Origin: Prolixibacteraceae bacterium
GTDB lineage: Bacteria > Bacteroidota > Bacteroidia > Bacteroidales > Prolixibacteraceae
Assembly: GCA_019856515.1 (NCBI GenBank)
Contig: CP082230.1
Coordinates: 124,001 to 188,000 of the forward strand
Reading direction: 5' to 3'
Length of the DNA: 64,000 nucleotides
Made by a program: the position numbers and the translations under genes. Of this stretch, positions 52,413 to 61,910 are shown one piece after another. Every line of letters starts with the position of its first letter. Positions within the stretch are counted from its first letter, which is position 1. A model generated the notes under the pieces. That model saw only the letters and a program-made list of their open reading frames with translations. It made no database searches and was not told the DNA's origin.

Positions 52413-55297
52413 CTTTTCTCTTTGTTATGGTTTCTAAAACTCATCTGTAATCCCATGGTACGGACATGTTCCAGCCAATGATAGATCTGCGACTCTTTGT
52501 AGATTCGATTTCCTTCTTTGTCTGTCACCTTCTCTAAGGCTCCTGCCATTAGTGCATATTCGTTCTCCAAGGTGGTACTAAACACCCCTTGGTCATCCGT
52601 ATTGATAGAGACGCATAGTTGGGCACATTCATTGAGCTTCTCTTGATCGTATACCAGTCCCGTATTGAAAAATTCCTTAATGGGATGGTTGTCGTAGCGT
52701 CGGAAAGTTCCGATAAGCACATTGGACGATGGATTACACTCAATGGCAATATGTCGACTGGCGATCTCTCTTTGCATTGCTTTTTGGACTGCCGTAATAA
52801 GCTGCTTGTAGGTGTGTGATACTTTAAACTGTTTGACCTCTTCACCTCTGCTTCTTACCTGATAGTTAAAGTGGTAGGCGTGGTAGAGGGCATTGACCAA
52901 ACGGGAGCTACGTTTTACGCCTCCTGTGGGATACATACAGTTCTCTCCCGCTTCATCCCATAGCGAATACATTCGTTTGCGTTGGAAATAGCCTGTGGAG
53001 GTGTAGTAATAAGGGTTGTCTCCTCGTAACTTCCACGCTTCAAAATAGAGCGTTGGTGTGATATGGGTCATATGAAATGGTCCATCTTCTTCGGATGCAA
53101 CAAATTCGTTGTAGTCATTGATCTGATTCTGAAGATTCTCACCTTGTATGCCATTTGCTCCTTTGTGCTGATGCTCGTTGAGAAAATCACCATAGATATC
53201 CTGAAAGAGTACATCAAATTCTCGTTCTAGGGAGCCACAGTAGGCTGAAAATTGGGTGAGGTTATACTTGTGGATACGAGAAATTAGCCAAGAATAGTTG
53301 TCCAATAGCCAGTGTCGAGGAAGCATAATCACACTGTGTTTACATCGATAGTAGGCTTCGGCATCGATCCCTAAGGCGAGCGCATGACCTATACGATCCC
53401 CATTGTCTAGGTTAAGGAATTTGATCGATTCGTCGATGGCTCTTAGCCCATCCGCTATATCATAGAAGTCTTCTCCTGCATGAAATGTGGCAGGGAGTTT
53501 CTCTGGAAGCTCCTCAAGAAGGTTGTCGTCGTTGTGTGAAGAGCGGCAGAATTTCAGATAGCGAAAGGTTTGGGCAAAGACTTCAGGACGTGCACTAAAC
53601 TCTGAAGAGGCGGCATCGATTCCCTGTATCCTTTTTCCCTCCTTTCTGGTACTCCACTTGGTATTCATAAGGGAAAGAGCTTGTACTTTAAGAGTTTTTC
53701 TCAATTGGTCATGGCGGCATAAGGCGATATGGGTTGCCGTTTCATATATCGTCTTGGATATTTCTTTCCCTAGTTTTTTAATTGAGCTGTCGGGCTTTTT
53801 TATAAAGTGAATATTGTAGAACAACGGACTTTCGTTTTTGTCTTTGAGGTAAGGCAGGTCTTGGTCCAAGCCATTTTTTGCCATAAAATGTTCTACCTCA
53901 TTGAACTTCTCTAAACAGAGCCGGTCGTTTTTTCGGATGTTAGCACACATTTCGTCAGGGGTGTCTTCTGGTGTTATACGGGCCTCTAAAGATTGGATGG
54001 TTTGATTTAAAAGCGTGGTCGAGACAGCCATACTGCATAGTGCAGAACCAAACAGAGGGTAACCATCTAAGAAGTGCCATTTCCTATTTTGATAGGCGGA
54101 GAAATTGGCAAACCCGACTTGTTTGTTTTGTTGAATAATTTCGTCTCTGAATTGTTGTTTGATCAATAGATACAGGTAGAGTAGGTCTTCATAGGGTGCA
54201 AATGCTGGGGTTTCTGCAGCAACCTTTCGAAAACAGCGATAGAGGAACCACCGTTCCCCTGTCAGTAGTTCGTTGGCACCTCTGTTTTTTGCGACAATCT
54301 GATGTCCATAGCAGTAGTCTGGTGTACCAGTAGTATCAGCAATGGTATAGGCGGTGCCATATTGCATTTTCAATGCATCGATCTTTACTTGCAGTTGGGA
54401 GAGGCGAGATCGAATTTCCTTTTTGCCTGCCTCCATCCAACTCTGTTCCGTCTGTTTTGAGAAGAGTTCATCTAAGGTCGTTGCTTTTTTATTTTCACTA
54501 CTCTCTTTTTCGTTTCCGTCTATCTTTTCTGTTTTCGTTTCTCTACATGGATCTCCAGCTGCATCGATAATATCTAGCTCTTTAATCTTATTGAAAAGCA
54601 TACAGCGAATATAAGCCGCTTTCCAGACCAGTAGTTCTAAATCATTTTTAGAGGTAAAACGTTCGTTTCTAGATTTATGTGTTTTAAATTTATTAAAGGC
54701 TTTTGATCTGCCTTCGATATTATTCATCAGGTTGATCCAGCTTAAATCATAATGGTTGGAAGAACCAAAAAGATGGAAGTGGTTCTCTGCAATTCCCTTA
54801 TTTAAAAGGTTTTTAAGACGTAAGTTATTGGTACTAATGATAGGCGCCCAGTCAAAGTAGTTGCGCTGGTGACGATATCTTAGATCTTCATATGCCGTAA
54901 ACAGGCATGTAAAGAGATCTTCGCCAAGAAGGAGACTAAGCTCCCTCCAGCGCAACATATGATCAAACTGTATCGTCGGTTTGTTATGTTCTAATGTTAG
55001 TACATGGGTACAGAAGCGATATATCAAACCAAATATATGTGCCCTACGTCCTTCATTGCGATCCGACTTGGCCCAATCTTCTTGTACTTTCTGTAGCATT
55101 CTTTCCGAATCGTCCATCGAATAACCCGAGATCTCTTCGAACCCTCGATGCGTTATATCTTCATCATAAAGTATCTCTTCAATCAGACGTAATGCTTTCC
55201 TATGCGTAATACTATTACTACTATATCGTTTTTTTATTAAGTCTGAAATATCTACTTGCCGAAAGAATAACTGTATGGATGCTCTAAGTGTTTTCAT
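52409..55297 (-). CDS. rdrB: RADAR adenosine deaminase RdrB
   Basis: A 962-residue divergent adenosine deaminase. The metal and catalytic residues of the ADA barrel are all present: His173/His175 in AENHFHLFGS, His606 and Glu609 in FHAGEDFYD, His638 in GDRIGHALALG, IECNPSSNVLIG (852-863) and Asp901-Asp902 in NTDDQGVFST. A large insertion (about 185-600) between the first and second zinc motifs makes it far longer than housekeeping deaminases and is typical of RdrB. In RADAR phage defence RdrB forms large shells with RdrA and deaminates adenosine in RNA and/or nucleotides upon infection. It starts 36 bp after the second RdrA-type gene and overlaps the STING-like gene. Confidence 0.88.
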   Translation of the reverse strand: MKTLRASIQLFFRQVDISDLIKKRYSSNSITHRKALRLIEEILYDEDITHRGFEEISGYSMDDSERMLQKVQEDWAKSDRNEGRRAHIFGLIYRFCTHVLTLEHNKPTIQFDHMLRWRELSLLLGEDLFTCLFTAYEDLRYRHQRNYFDWAPIISTNNLRLKNLLNKGIAENHFHLFGSSNHYDLSWINLMNNIEGRSKAFNKFKTHKSRNERFTSKNDLELLVWKAAYIRCMLFNKIKELDIIDAAGDPCRETKTEKIDGNEKESSENKKATTLDELFSKQTEQSWMEAGKKEIRSRLSQLQVKIDALKMQYGTAYTIADTTGTPDYCYGHQIVAKNRGANELLTGERWFLYRCFRKVAAETPAFAPYEDLLYLYLLIKQQFRDEIIQQNKQVGFANFSAYQNRKWHFLDGYPLFGSALCSMAVSTTLLNQTIQSLEARITPEDTPDEMCANIRKNDRLCLEKFNEVEHFMAKNGLDQDLPYLKDKNESPLFYNIHFIKKPDSSIKKLGKEISKTIYETATHIALCRHDQLRKTLKVQALSLMNTKWSTRKEGKRIQGIDAASSEFSARPEVFAQTFRYLKFCRSSHNDDNLLEELPEKLPATFHAGEDFYDIADGLRAIDESIKFLNLDNGDRIGHALALGIDAEAYYRCKHSVIMLPRHWLLDNYSWLISRIHKYNLTQFSAYCGSLEREFDVLFQDIYGDFLNEHQHKGANGIQGENLQNQINDYNEFVASEEDGPFHMTHITPTLYFEAWKLRGDNPYYYTSTGYFQRKRMYSLWDEAGENCMYPTGGVKRSSRLVNALYHAYHFNYQVRSRGEEVKQFKVSHTYKQLITAVQKAMQREIASRHIAIECNPSSNVLIGTFRRYDNHPIKEFFNTGLVYDQEKLNECAQLCVSINTDDQGVFSTTLENEYALMAGALEKVTDKEGNRIYKESQIYHWLEHVRTMGLQMSFRNHNKEKR

Positions 55298-55333
55298 ATT
55301 GATTATTTATCGTCTAAAACTTGTCACATTCTA

Positions 55334-58138
55334 TTAACGGATTGCAGTTTCCTTAATTTTTGCAGCTCTTCCTGCTTCTATCTTTGCGATATAATTATAT
55401 TTACTGATGTTAAAAAAATCAATAAAGTTATGTTCGTTAAAGGATCTTATACTAGATTTCTTTGTTAACTGTTGATCCTTATCTAATTCTTTTGTTGCCT
55501 CTATATGTTTAATAAAATCCTCTGTAATCCATCCAATTATCTCTTTTGTAGTAGCATCGAGATTGCTTACTCCTTTTAATTTATATAAATATTTATCCTT
55601 ATTAGAGTCATCTCTAAGAAGTTCTTCAAATCTATTTAATGGGATAATTAGAGAGTTAAAGTGTTTAAGAGGATTACTTTCTTTTTCTGTTTGGCTACGA
55701 AGAAGGTGATTTTGCAAGTTGTTAAACGAAGTTAAAATGTTATTTTTTAGATTGGCATTTAAATTTAAATTTTTCAGGTCATTAAGCACTTGAGTTATTA
55801 ATGATTGGAATGTGTCAAAATCAGACTTGCCTGTTAGAATATTTATTTCTTTGCTAAAAATAGACTCAATTAGGTCGATACTATGGAAAAATATGTTTAT
55901 GAATTTATTGTCTTTGGTTTGAAGAAGAGGTTTCCATAGGTCAAATAATAGAATAAAAGTATCTGGAGTTATTTGTTTTTGTACATCTTGTAAGGCATAA
56001 TTTTGAGTGAATGATCTACGATTTTGGGGTCTTGAATTTGATTTTTCTGTGATGCTGTAATTTGGAGGATAGTAGGTGAGAAACGGTTGTAGCTCTTTAG
56101 GAATAATTATACTCTTGTCTTCGTTAGAATTAATTTTGAAGTTTGTTGAAGATAAAATATCTACAAGGAATACTGACGAATTATCTCCATTATGATTTTC
56201 ATCCATCTCTTTTATTAATGGTACAATGCTTTCACCAATCATGGTTTGTGCATCACAAAGCGTATCTTCGTTTATCATCTGTCCGTATAATTCTATGCTG
56301 TAGATTAGCTTGATAGCTTGAATCATCTGTTTGGCATGATCAATATAGATGCAGTTTTCCAGTGTATTGATAAAATATAGTACGTCTCTTAAAGAGATAT
56401 TATCTGATTTATTGTCAGTGTTTAATATCTGCATTAGAAGATCATAATGGCTGTTTTGTCTCTTGTTTTCCTTGATGAACAATATATCTTGAAGGAAATA
56501 AGCGCACATATCTCCTTCTATTTTATTCTTTTTACCTGCTGTGTCAATTAAGTAGTTGCGTATATTCTGAATTAAGTGTTTGTTCTTGCATTTTGGGGTG
56601 GTGTTAATAAAATTTTCTACTATGTTAACTTGATTTATATGAAGGATTTCAGGAAGATAATTGATTAAAACGTACTCCTTAAACCTTGAAAGGTTTTGAT
56701 CTGATTCATGGTTTGGTAGGATTCCTGTTAATTGTATTTCAGACAATTGAGGATCTTTGATGACTACTTTTGACAAATTATCTAAGGCACATCGGTATGA
56801 TTCCAACTCCTTGTCATTGATCTGAATATTCTCCTTCTTTAAGTTCTCTATAATTAATGCTTCTATGTTGCGTTGGGGAACTTCAACTACATTAATTGAA
56901 TCTGACTTAGAGGCGAGGCTATTTAATAAATAGAGCATTCCTCTCAATCTTCTTAAGGTCTTTGGTATAAGAAAATGTGGTTCTTGGGGAGGAGCAATAA
57001 AGATTAATCCCGTGAGTTGGTAAATGGTTTGAAGAATAAATTCTTCGATGCTTATTTCTGTTGAACCATCATCGTCTTTGGGGTTCTTTGGAAGTGGTTC
57101 GTGTTTCCAATTAATCAACTGAAGGGCTGTCGTTTTAACAAAAAGTTCGGTTGCATTGAGATGGATTCGACGGTTGTGAGGAATGAGTTTTATTAGATAG
57201 TTTACAGCAAACTCTTTTGGATCTTCATATAATCGTTTGGCATCGATCATTGTTTTAAAGCTCGTACGAATATCTTGTTCCTTGACATTGGTCAACTGCT
57301 CCATATTGACTGCCATTAGAATGACTACATTGGGAATCATTAGATATTTACGGATCTGTTCTCCCATATCAGTTGCAGCTTTGGTGTTAAGATCGAAATC
57401 ATCGATAGGAATAACTAATATATCTTGGTGTTTCAATGGATCTCGACTACAACTATTTTTTTTATGGTAGGTGAGGTATTCTTTTACCAACTTTTTAAAA
57501 TCATCTCTTAAATTTGCCCCCGAAGATAGTTTAGAAAGAGTTTCGAGTGCTTCTCCTTCATAACGTTTGTCTTCTTTGGTGTGGATGGCAGCCAATGATT
57601 TATAGACCTTGGAGTAGGCTTCCAAAAGTTTTCTTTTACCCTCTTTTTCGAGGTGTTCATTTTCATGCCTGCCTTGTATTTTTTCTATAGTTTTGGCAAA
57701 CATCTTTGCTAAAACCACTTCAAAGAGGTTCTCATTGTTCTCAAAAAGAGAGGGGTCGATGGTATCGGTAATATGGAAATGATGTTGCTGTAAAGATCTT
57801 GAGTGATGCTGAAATACTTCTTTATCATCTTTATGGATATGCTCTAAGTAAGCTGCAAAGCTTAGCATAGCAGAGGTCTTTCCTGTTCCTCGTTCTCCAC
57901 AAAATGCGATAATATTATTAAAGTCTTGTTCTTGATAACGGAGATAACTAGGGTATTTCTCTCCACAAGGATTGATGGCTTTGCATTGTTTTTGAATAAT
58001 CTCTACAGTACAACCTGCTGCAATTCGATATTTGTCGTAGAATATGGATTTGTTTAGTTGTTCCCAACATTCTACTTTGGCATTAAATTGCTCATGAAGG
58101 TCTACGACCAATGTATTTTTAAAATTTTGTGTAGTCAT
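55334..58138 (-). CDS. rdrA: RADAR ATPase RdrA (second copy)
   Basis: A 934-residue AAA+/STAND-like NTPase. Walker A is GERGTGKT (81-88) in NNIIAFCGERGTGKTSAML. Walker B is LVIPIDDFDLN with Asp246-Asp247, followed by sensor-1 VVILMAVNMEQLTN and RLYEDPKEFAVNYLIKLIP. The last 550 residues are helical and poorly conserved. Architecture and place before rdrB identify it as RdrA, which assembles into a ring that activates RdrB. It is a paralogue of the gene at 58153-60927: the first 350 residues correspond closely, the rest has drifted. Start 14 bp after the first copy's stop, so both are in one operon. Confidence 0.85.
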   Translation of the reverse strand: MTTQNFKNTLVVDLHEQFNAKVECWEQLNKSIFYDKYRIAAGCTVEIIQKQCKAINPCGEKYPSYLRYQEQDFNNIIAFCGERGTGKTSAMLSFAAYLEHIHKDDKEVFQHHSRSLQQHHFHITDTIDPSLFENNENLFEVVLAKMFAKTIEKIQGRHENEHLEKEGKRKLLEAYSKVYKSLAAIHTKEDKRYEGEALETLSKLSSGANLRDDFKKLVKEYLTYHKKNSCSRDPLKHQDILVIPIDDFDLNTKAATDMGEQIRKYLMIPNVVILMAVNMEQLTNVKEQDIRTSFKTMIDAKRLYEDPKEFAVNYLIKLIPHNRRIHLNATELFVKTTALQLINWKHEPLPKNPKDDDGSTEISIEEFILQTIYQLTGLIFIAPPQEPHFLIPKTLRRLRGMLYLLNSLASKSDSINVVEVPQRNIEALIIENLKKENIQINDKELESYRCALDNLSKVVIKDPQLSEIQLTGILPNHESDQNLSRFKEYVLINYLPEILHINQVNIVENFINTTPKCKNKHLIQNIRNYLIDTAGKKNKIEGDMCAYFLQDILFIKENKRQNSHYDLLMQILNTDNKSDNISLRDVLYFINTLENCIYIDHAKQMIQAIKLIYSIELYGQMINEDTLCDAQTMIGESIVPLIKEMDENHNGDNSSVFLVDILSSTNFKINSNEDKSIIIPKELQPFLTYYPPNYSITEKSNSRPQNRRSFTQNYALQDVQKQITPDTFILLFDLWKPLLQTKDNKFINIFFHSIDLIESIFSKEINILTGKSDFDTFQSLITQVLNDLKNLNLNANLKNNILTSFNNLQNHLLRSQTEKESNPLKHFNSLIIPLNRFEELLRDDSNKDKYLYKLKGVSNLDATTKEIIGWITEDFIKHIEATKELDKDQQLTKKSSIRSFNEHNFIDFFNISKYNYIAKIEAGRAAKIKETAIR

Positions 58139-58152
58139 AATCGGTGTCGGTT

Positions 58153-60927
58153 TTAGAACATATTTGTGAAAACGAGAATGTCATGAATTTGCTCTTCTGT
58201 GCTTTTCTTGATATATTCTTGATTCTGATATCTTTTTTTTAGGCTTTTGAGTAAGCTTGGATTGTACCCTTCAAAAATGTCAGGGTACATTTCGAGTAAT
58301 TTGTCAAGAACAATTACATCTGTTAGCTGAGAGTATTGGGATCGTAAAATAGATTCGATAACTTTCGGTGAATACATTTTATGATCTTTAATCCTAGTTC
58401 TTAGTTCATCGATGTCATCCTTTAGACTATAAATATTCTGTTCATACTTCCGTCTCTCTCTGTCTCGAGTGACTTTATCTCGTCTATTTATTTCTTCAAT
58501 TGTGTAATATTTTTGGTGTTCTGTTTCGACATTGTATACGTAAAGGTATTTTGTGATATTTGTAAACAATGAAATAAGGTTCTTGCTACTAAAACTATGA
58601 ATAGAGTGTCGTCTAAGAATAGTATTGCTATTCATTGTATCTTCTATTTTCTGAAAAAAATCATGAATGAGCGGTAAAGTATTATTGTTTATCACCTCAT
58701 CAATATCATTACTTGATGTAGGGTATGGGTTTTCGTATATTGTAGGAATTTCGCTGATCCCCATGAATAATTGGTCTATTACATCAAGACTCAATAACCA
58801 TGGTTTCTTTTTGACTTCTTTTAGCGCGATGTATTCGTTGAAAACATTAAGATGAATTCCAATTCTTTCATTAATGAAATACGGATCACTATCAGATTTA
58901 ATAACCCTTGCTGTGAGCTCTGTCGTAGAAGATGTTTTTCTGCGATCTAAGTAATTATGAATTACATATAGATTACTTCCTTCATCTTGTGCAACTACAT
59001 AATTGTTTTGTTGAAATATGTTTAGTTCGTCTATGATTTCTTTATATCTCTCATGGTCTTTATATTTATCTACTGGTCTAAGTTTTAAGAATGTGTCGTC
59101 TAGATTAATTCGAATATTATAAGATGAATTTATTTGATGCCAAGTTTGTAATTCAACGGTTTTTTTGAAAAATGGTAAGATACTCTCTCCGCAAAGAACT
59201 TCAAAATCTAGTGTCTTATTATCGATAATTGCTTTTGAAAAGAGTTCAAGATAAATTACAACTCGTATTGTTTCTATTAATGTATAGTTGTTATCAATAT
59301 CTGCTACATTCGATAATTTAGATAGAATATACCTTACATCTCTTAGAGATATATTGTGGGATAAATTATCTGAATTGTATATATCTCGAAGAAGTTGATC
59401 TGGAGTGTCGGCTGAATTGACTTTTGAGAATAGGCTCTCTACTTGTATGGGTTGATTTGTTCCAATACGTTTTCTAAACCTTTTATCAAGAAGTCTATAG
59501 ATTCCATCGATCGTTATTTTATTTTGATATTGAGCATCTGCGGCAATAATAGATTCGACAAGTTCTTTTGAGTCTTTATCAAGGTTGTCATTAATTATTT
59601 GCTTGTATATATATTTCTTGAATTGTTTAAAGTTTTGTTTCTGTATCTCACTAATTGGTTGTTCTTTGCATTTTCCAAGTGTAGGAGAAAGTTTACCTAA
59701 TTGGTAGACTAAAGTCCTAAATTTCCTTAATGTTTTGGGGATTAGGAAGTGTGTTCCAAGGTTGTTTGGGATAAAAAGTAATCCCGTTAATTCATAAAGA
59801 ATATTGAGAGTAAATTCTTCAATATTCTCAATAGACCTGCCTTTATTTGTTTGAGGTTCTCGATGCCTCCATTGCTTTAATTGAAGTGTAGTGTCTTTTG
59901 CAAAATCATCTAGAAAACAGAGTTGTATTCTTCTTGAGTATGGAATAAGTTTTACCAAATAGTTTACGGCAAACTCCTTGGGATCCTCATAAAGACGGTC
60001 TGCCTTAATTAGAGTTTCAAATTTTTTGCGAACGGCTTGTTCTTTGACATTTGTTAGTTGATCCATATTAACCGCCATCAGAATTACTACTTGAGGAATC
60101 ATCAGATATTTGCGTATCTGTTCGCCCATTTCTGTTGCGGCTTCCGTGTTAAGGTCAAAATCATCGATGGGGATTAATAACACCCCAGGTTTGTTGGTGT
60201 AATGGTCATGGTTATGGAATCGCAAGTACGTTTTAACTAGCTTCTTGAAATTGTCTCTAAGGTTGGAACCGCATGCCAAGCGACTTAAGGTTTCGAGTGC
60301 TTCGCCTTTGTAGCGATCCTCTTCTTTTTGGTGGATGGCTCCCAGATCTTTATAGACGGTAGAGAAGAGTTCGAGAAGTTGTCGTTTGCCTTCTTTCTCT
60401 TGATGTTCGTTGGGATGACTTCTTTGAATTTTTTGAATGGTCTTGGAGAACATTTTTGCTAAGACCAGCTCAAATAGGTTTTCGTTGTTTTCGAATGCCG
60501 AAGGGTCAATCACATCCGTGACATGGTATTCGTAGTGGTGTAAGTGTTTTGATGTGTTCTCTTTGTCATTATAGATGGGATGGTCTGTTCCCCAAAAAGT
60601 CTTTTCGCTCTCTTTGTTTGACTCGACAAGGAATTGGGCGTAGCTGATCATGGTGGAGGTTTTTCCAGTACCTCTCTCACCACAAAAAGCGATAATGTTA
60701 TTAAAATCCTGTTCTTTGTACTTGTCTAAAGGGTTGAGGTGGTTACAACCTCTTTTTTTACAAGCATCTTCGACCAACCTGTCGCTTTGTTCTAAGATTT
60801 CGAGGGTGCATTTCCCAGCTTCTTGATACTGTTTGCGATAGATGGATGCTTCCATCGCATGTACATCTTCGATGATGGCATTGAATTGATCGTTCATATC
60901 AATGACCAATGTCTGTGTTTTTTTCAT
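58153..60927 (-). CDS. rdrA: RADAR ATPase RdrA (first copy)
   Basis: A 924-residue AAA+ ATPase and the first gene of the defence operon. Walker A is GERGTGKT (83-90). Walker B is LLIPIDDFDLN with Asp255-Asp256, then VVILMAVNMDQLTN and RLYEDPKEFAVNYLVKLIP. The C-terminal part contains charged helical segments (about 800-860, RDKVTRDRERRKYEQNIYSLKDDIDELRTRIKDH) that may coil. All ATPase residues are intact in both copies, so neither looks dead. Two different RdrA subunits could form a mixed ring or recognise different triggers; this is inference. Confidence 0.85.
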   Translation of the reverse strand: MKKTQTLVIDMNDQFNAIIEDVHAMEASIYRKQYQEAGKCTLEILEQSDRLVEDACKKRGCNHLNPLDKYKEQDFNNIIAFCGERGTGKTSTMISYAQFLVESNKESEKTFWGTDHPIYNDKENTSKHLHHYEYHVTDVIDPSAFENNENLFELVLAKMFSKTIQKIQRSHPNEHQEKEGKRQLLELFSTVYKDLGAIHQKEEDRYKGEALETLSRLACGSNLRDNFKKLVKTYLRFHNHDHYTNKPGVLLIPIDDFDLNTEAATEMGEQIRKYLMIPQVVILMAVNMDQLTNVKEQAVRKKFETLIKADRLYEDPKEFAVNYLVKLIPYSRRIQLCFLDDFAKDTTLQLKQWRHREPQTNKGRSIENIEEFTLNILYELTGLLFIPNNLGTHFLIPKTLRKFRTLVYQLGKLSPTLGKCKEQPISEIQKQNFKQFKKYIYKQIINDNLDKDSKELVESIIAADAQYQNKITIDGIYRLLDKRFRKRIGTNQPIQVESLFSKVNSADTPDQLLRDIYNSDNLSHNISLRDVRYILSKLSNVADIDNNYTLIETIRVVIYLELFSKAIIDNKTLDFEVLCGESILPFFKKTVELQTWHQINSSYNIRINLDDTFLKLRPVDKYKDHERYKEIIDELNIFQQNNYVVAQDEGSNLYVIHNYLDRRKTSSTTELTARVIKSDSDPYFINERIGIHLNVFNEYIALKEVKKKPWLLSLDVIDQLFMGISEIPTIYENPYPTSSNDIDEVINNNTLPLIHDFFQKIEDTMNSNTILRRHSIHSFSSKNLISLFTNITKYLYVYNVETEHQKYYTIEEINRRDKVTRDRERRKYEQNIYSLKDDIDELRTRIKDHKMYSPKVIESILRSQYSQLTDVIVLDKLLEMYPDIFEGYNPSLLKSLKKRYQNQEYIKKSTEEQIHDILVFTNMF

Positions 60928-61910
60928 ACGTTATCGTGTTGTTGTCCTTAATGCAGTTTGTACTACAAAGGAGCATGTGTAAAGAGGTTATCGTCGCTCT
61001 GAGTTGTTGCTTAGTTTCAGAGGTCCGCATAACAATAATGTAATGACTAGGGATATATAATGGGTTTTTATATTGGTTGATAAATGTATATAAAATATAT
61101 TTATGTTATACTGTTTTGTTCTGATTTTTAGTTGAAGTTATCTCTTTGTTAATCATGATTGTATCGTTGTTATGAGGGTTAATTGAGTTTGATAATAGTT
61201 GTTTTTATTAATTATCATTAAGCTGTAGTAATTGGGTCCAAGAAGGAAGTTCATCATTTTATTGTGTGGAATAGGGATTGGTTATTTAAGATCTAACAAC
61301 GTTGTTTTGTCTAAAGGTTTTTGCATTCTGATTACTTGAAATTGAATAGGGGGTAGATACAATGCACTTCATCTATTTGCTATGCTAATAAGGAGTCAGA
61401 TGCAGTGTATTGTTCTAGTCGGTATCTGTTGTCTGTTTGTGAACATCTTTCATTCTGAGTGTAGTGGGATGATTACTTTCTCAATGAGCATTGAGATGTG
61501 ATGAATTTCTTTGAAATTGTTTGTTTAAATTAACTTTTAGTTTGTGGTTGTTGTAAAACAGGAGGTTTGTTTAATGATCTATAAGATTATTTGTTAAATT
61601 TAGTTTATGCAAAGAGGTTCGTAATGGATCTAGACATTGTCCTGATGTTAAAGTGGATTGTAATGTTGGTTGGCTAATTTTTTTTGGTGCATTAAAACGA
61701 TCATTGATCGTTTGTCGCATGGGGGGATCTTAATATGTTGGATTTCTTGTAACCAATATTGTATCTCATTTTTAATTGAAACAAACTATCTACTGGGGTT
61801 GGTCTATGTTTTTCTCTTCGTATTAACCATCGTTTTTGAAACTATCTTATCTCTATATGATTTATTAATGATATAGGGGTTAACTATCTATAATCAATAA
61901 TATAACCTAG
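60928..61910. other. Gene-free divergent region between the RADAR operon and the SusC-type receptor
   Basis: About 0.98 kb of very AT-rich DNA. CAAAGG at 60966-60971 (minus strand CCTTTG, 39 bp before the first rdrA) resembles the degenerate -7 motif seen before the PL8 genes. No CD-NTase, small ORF with family features, tRNA or repeat array is visible. A 68-codon hydrophobic frame (61670-61876) is treated as chance. Confidence 0.5.

Noticed and set aside
61670..61876. 68-codon hydrophobic plus-strand ORF upstream of the SusC-type gene
   Set aside because: Hydrophobicity follows from T-rich DNA; no promoter, family motif or conserved start.
60928..61910. Search for a CD-NTase or other cyclase gene next to the STING-like gene
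   Set aside because: No open frame with a nucleotidyltransferase GS-DxD motif in this gap or elsewhere in the window.
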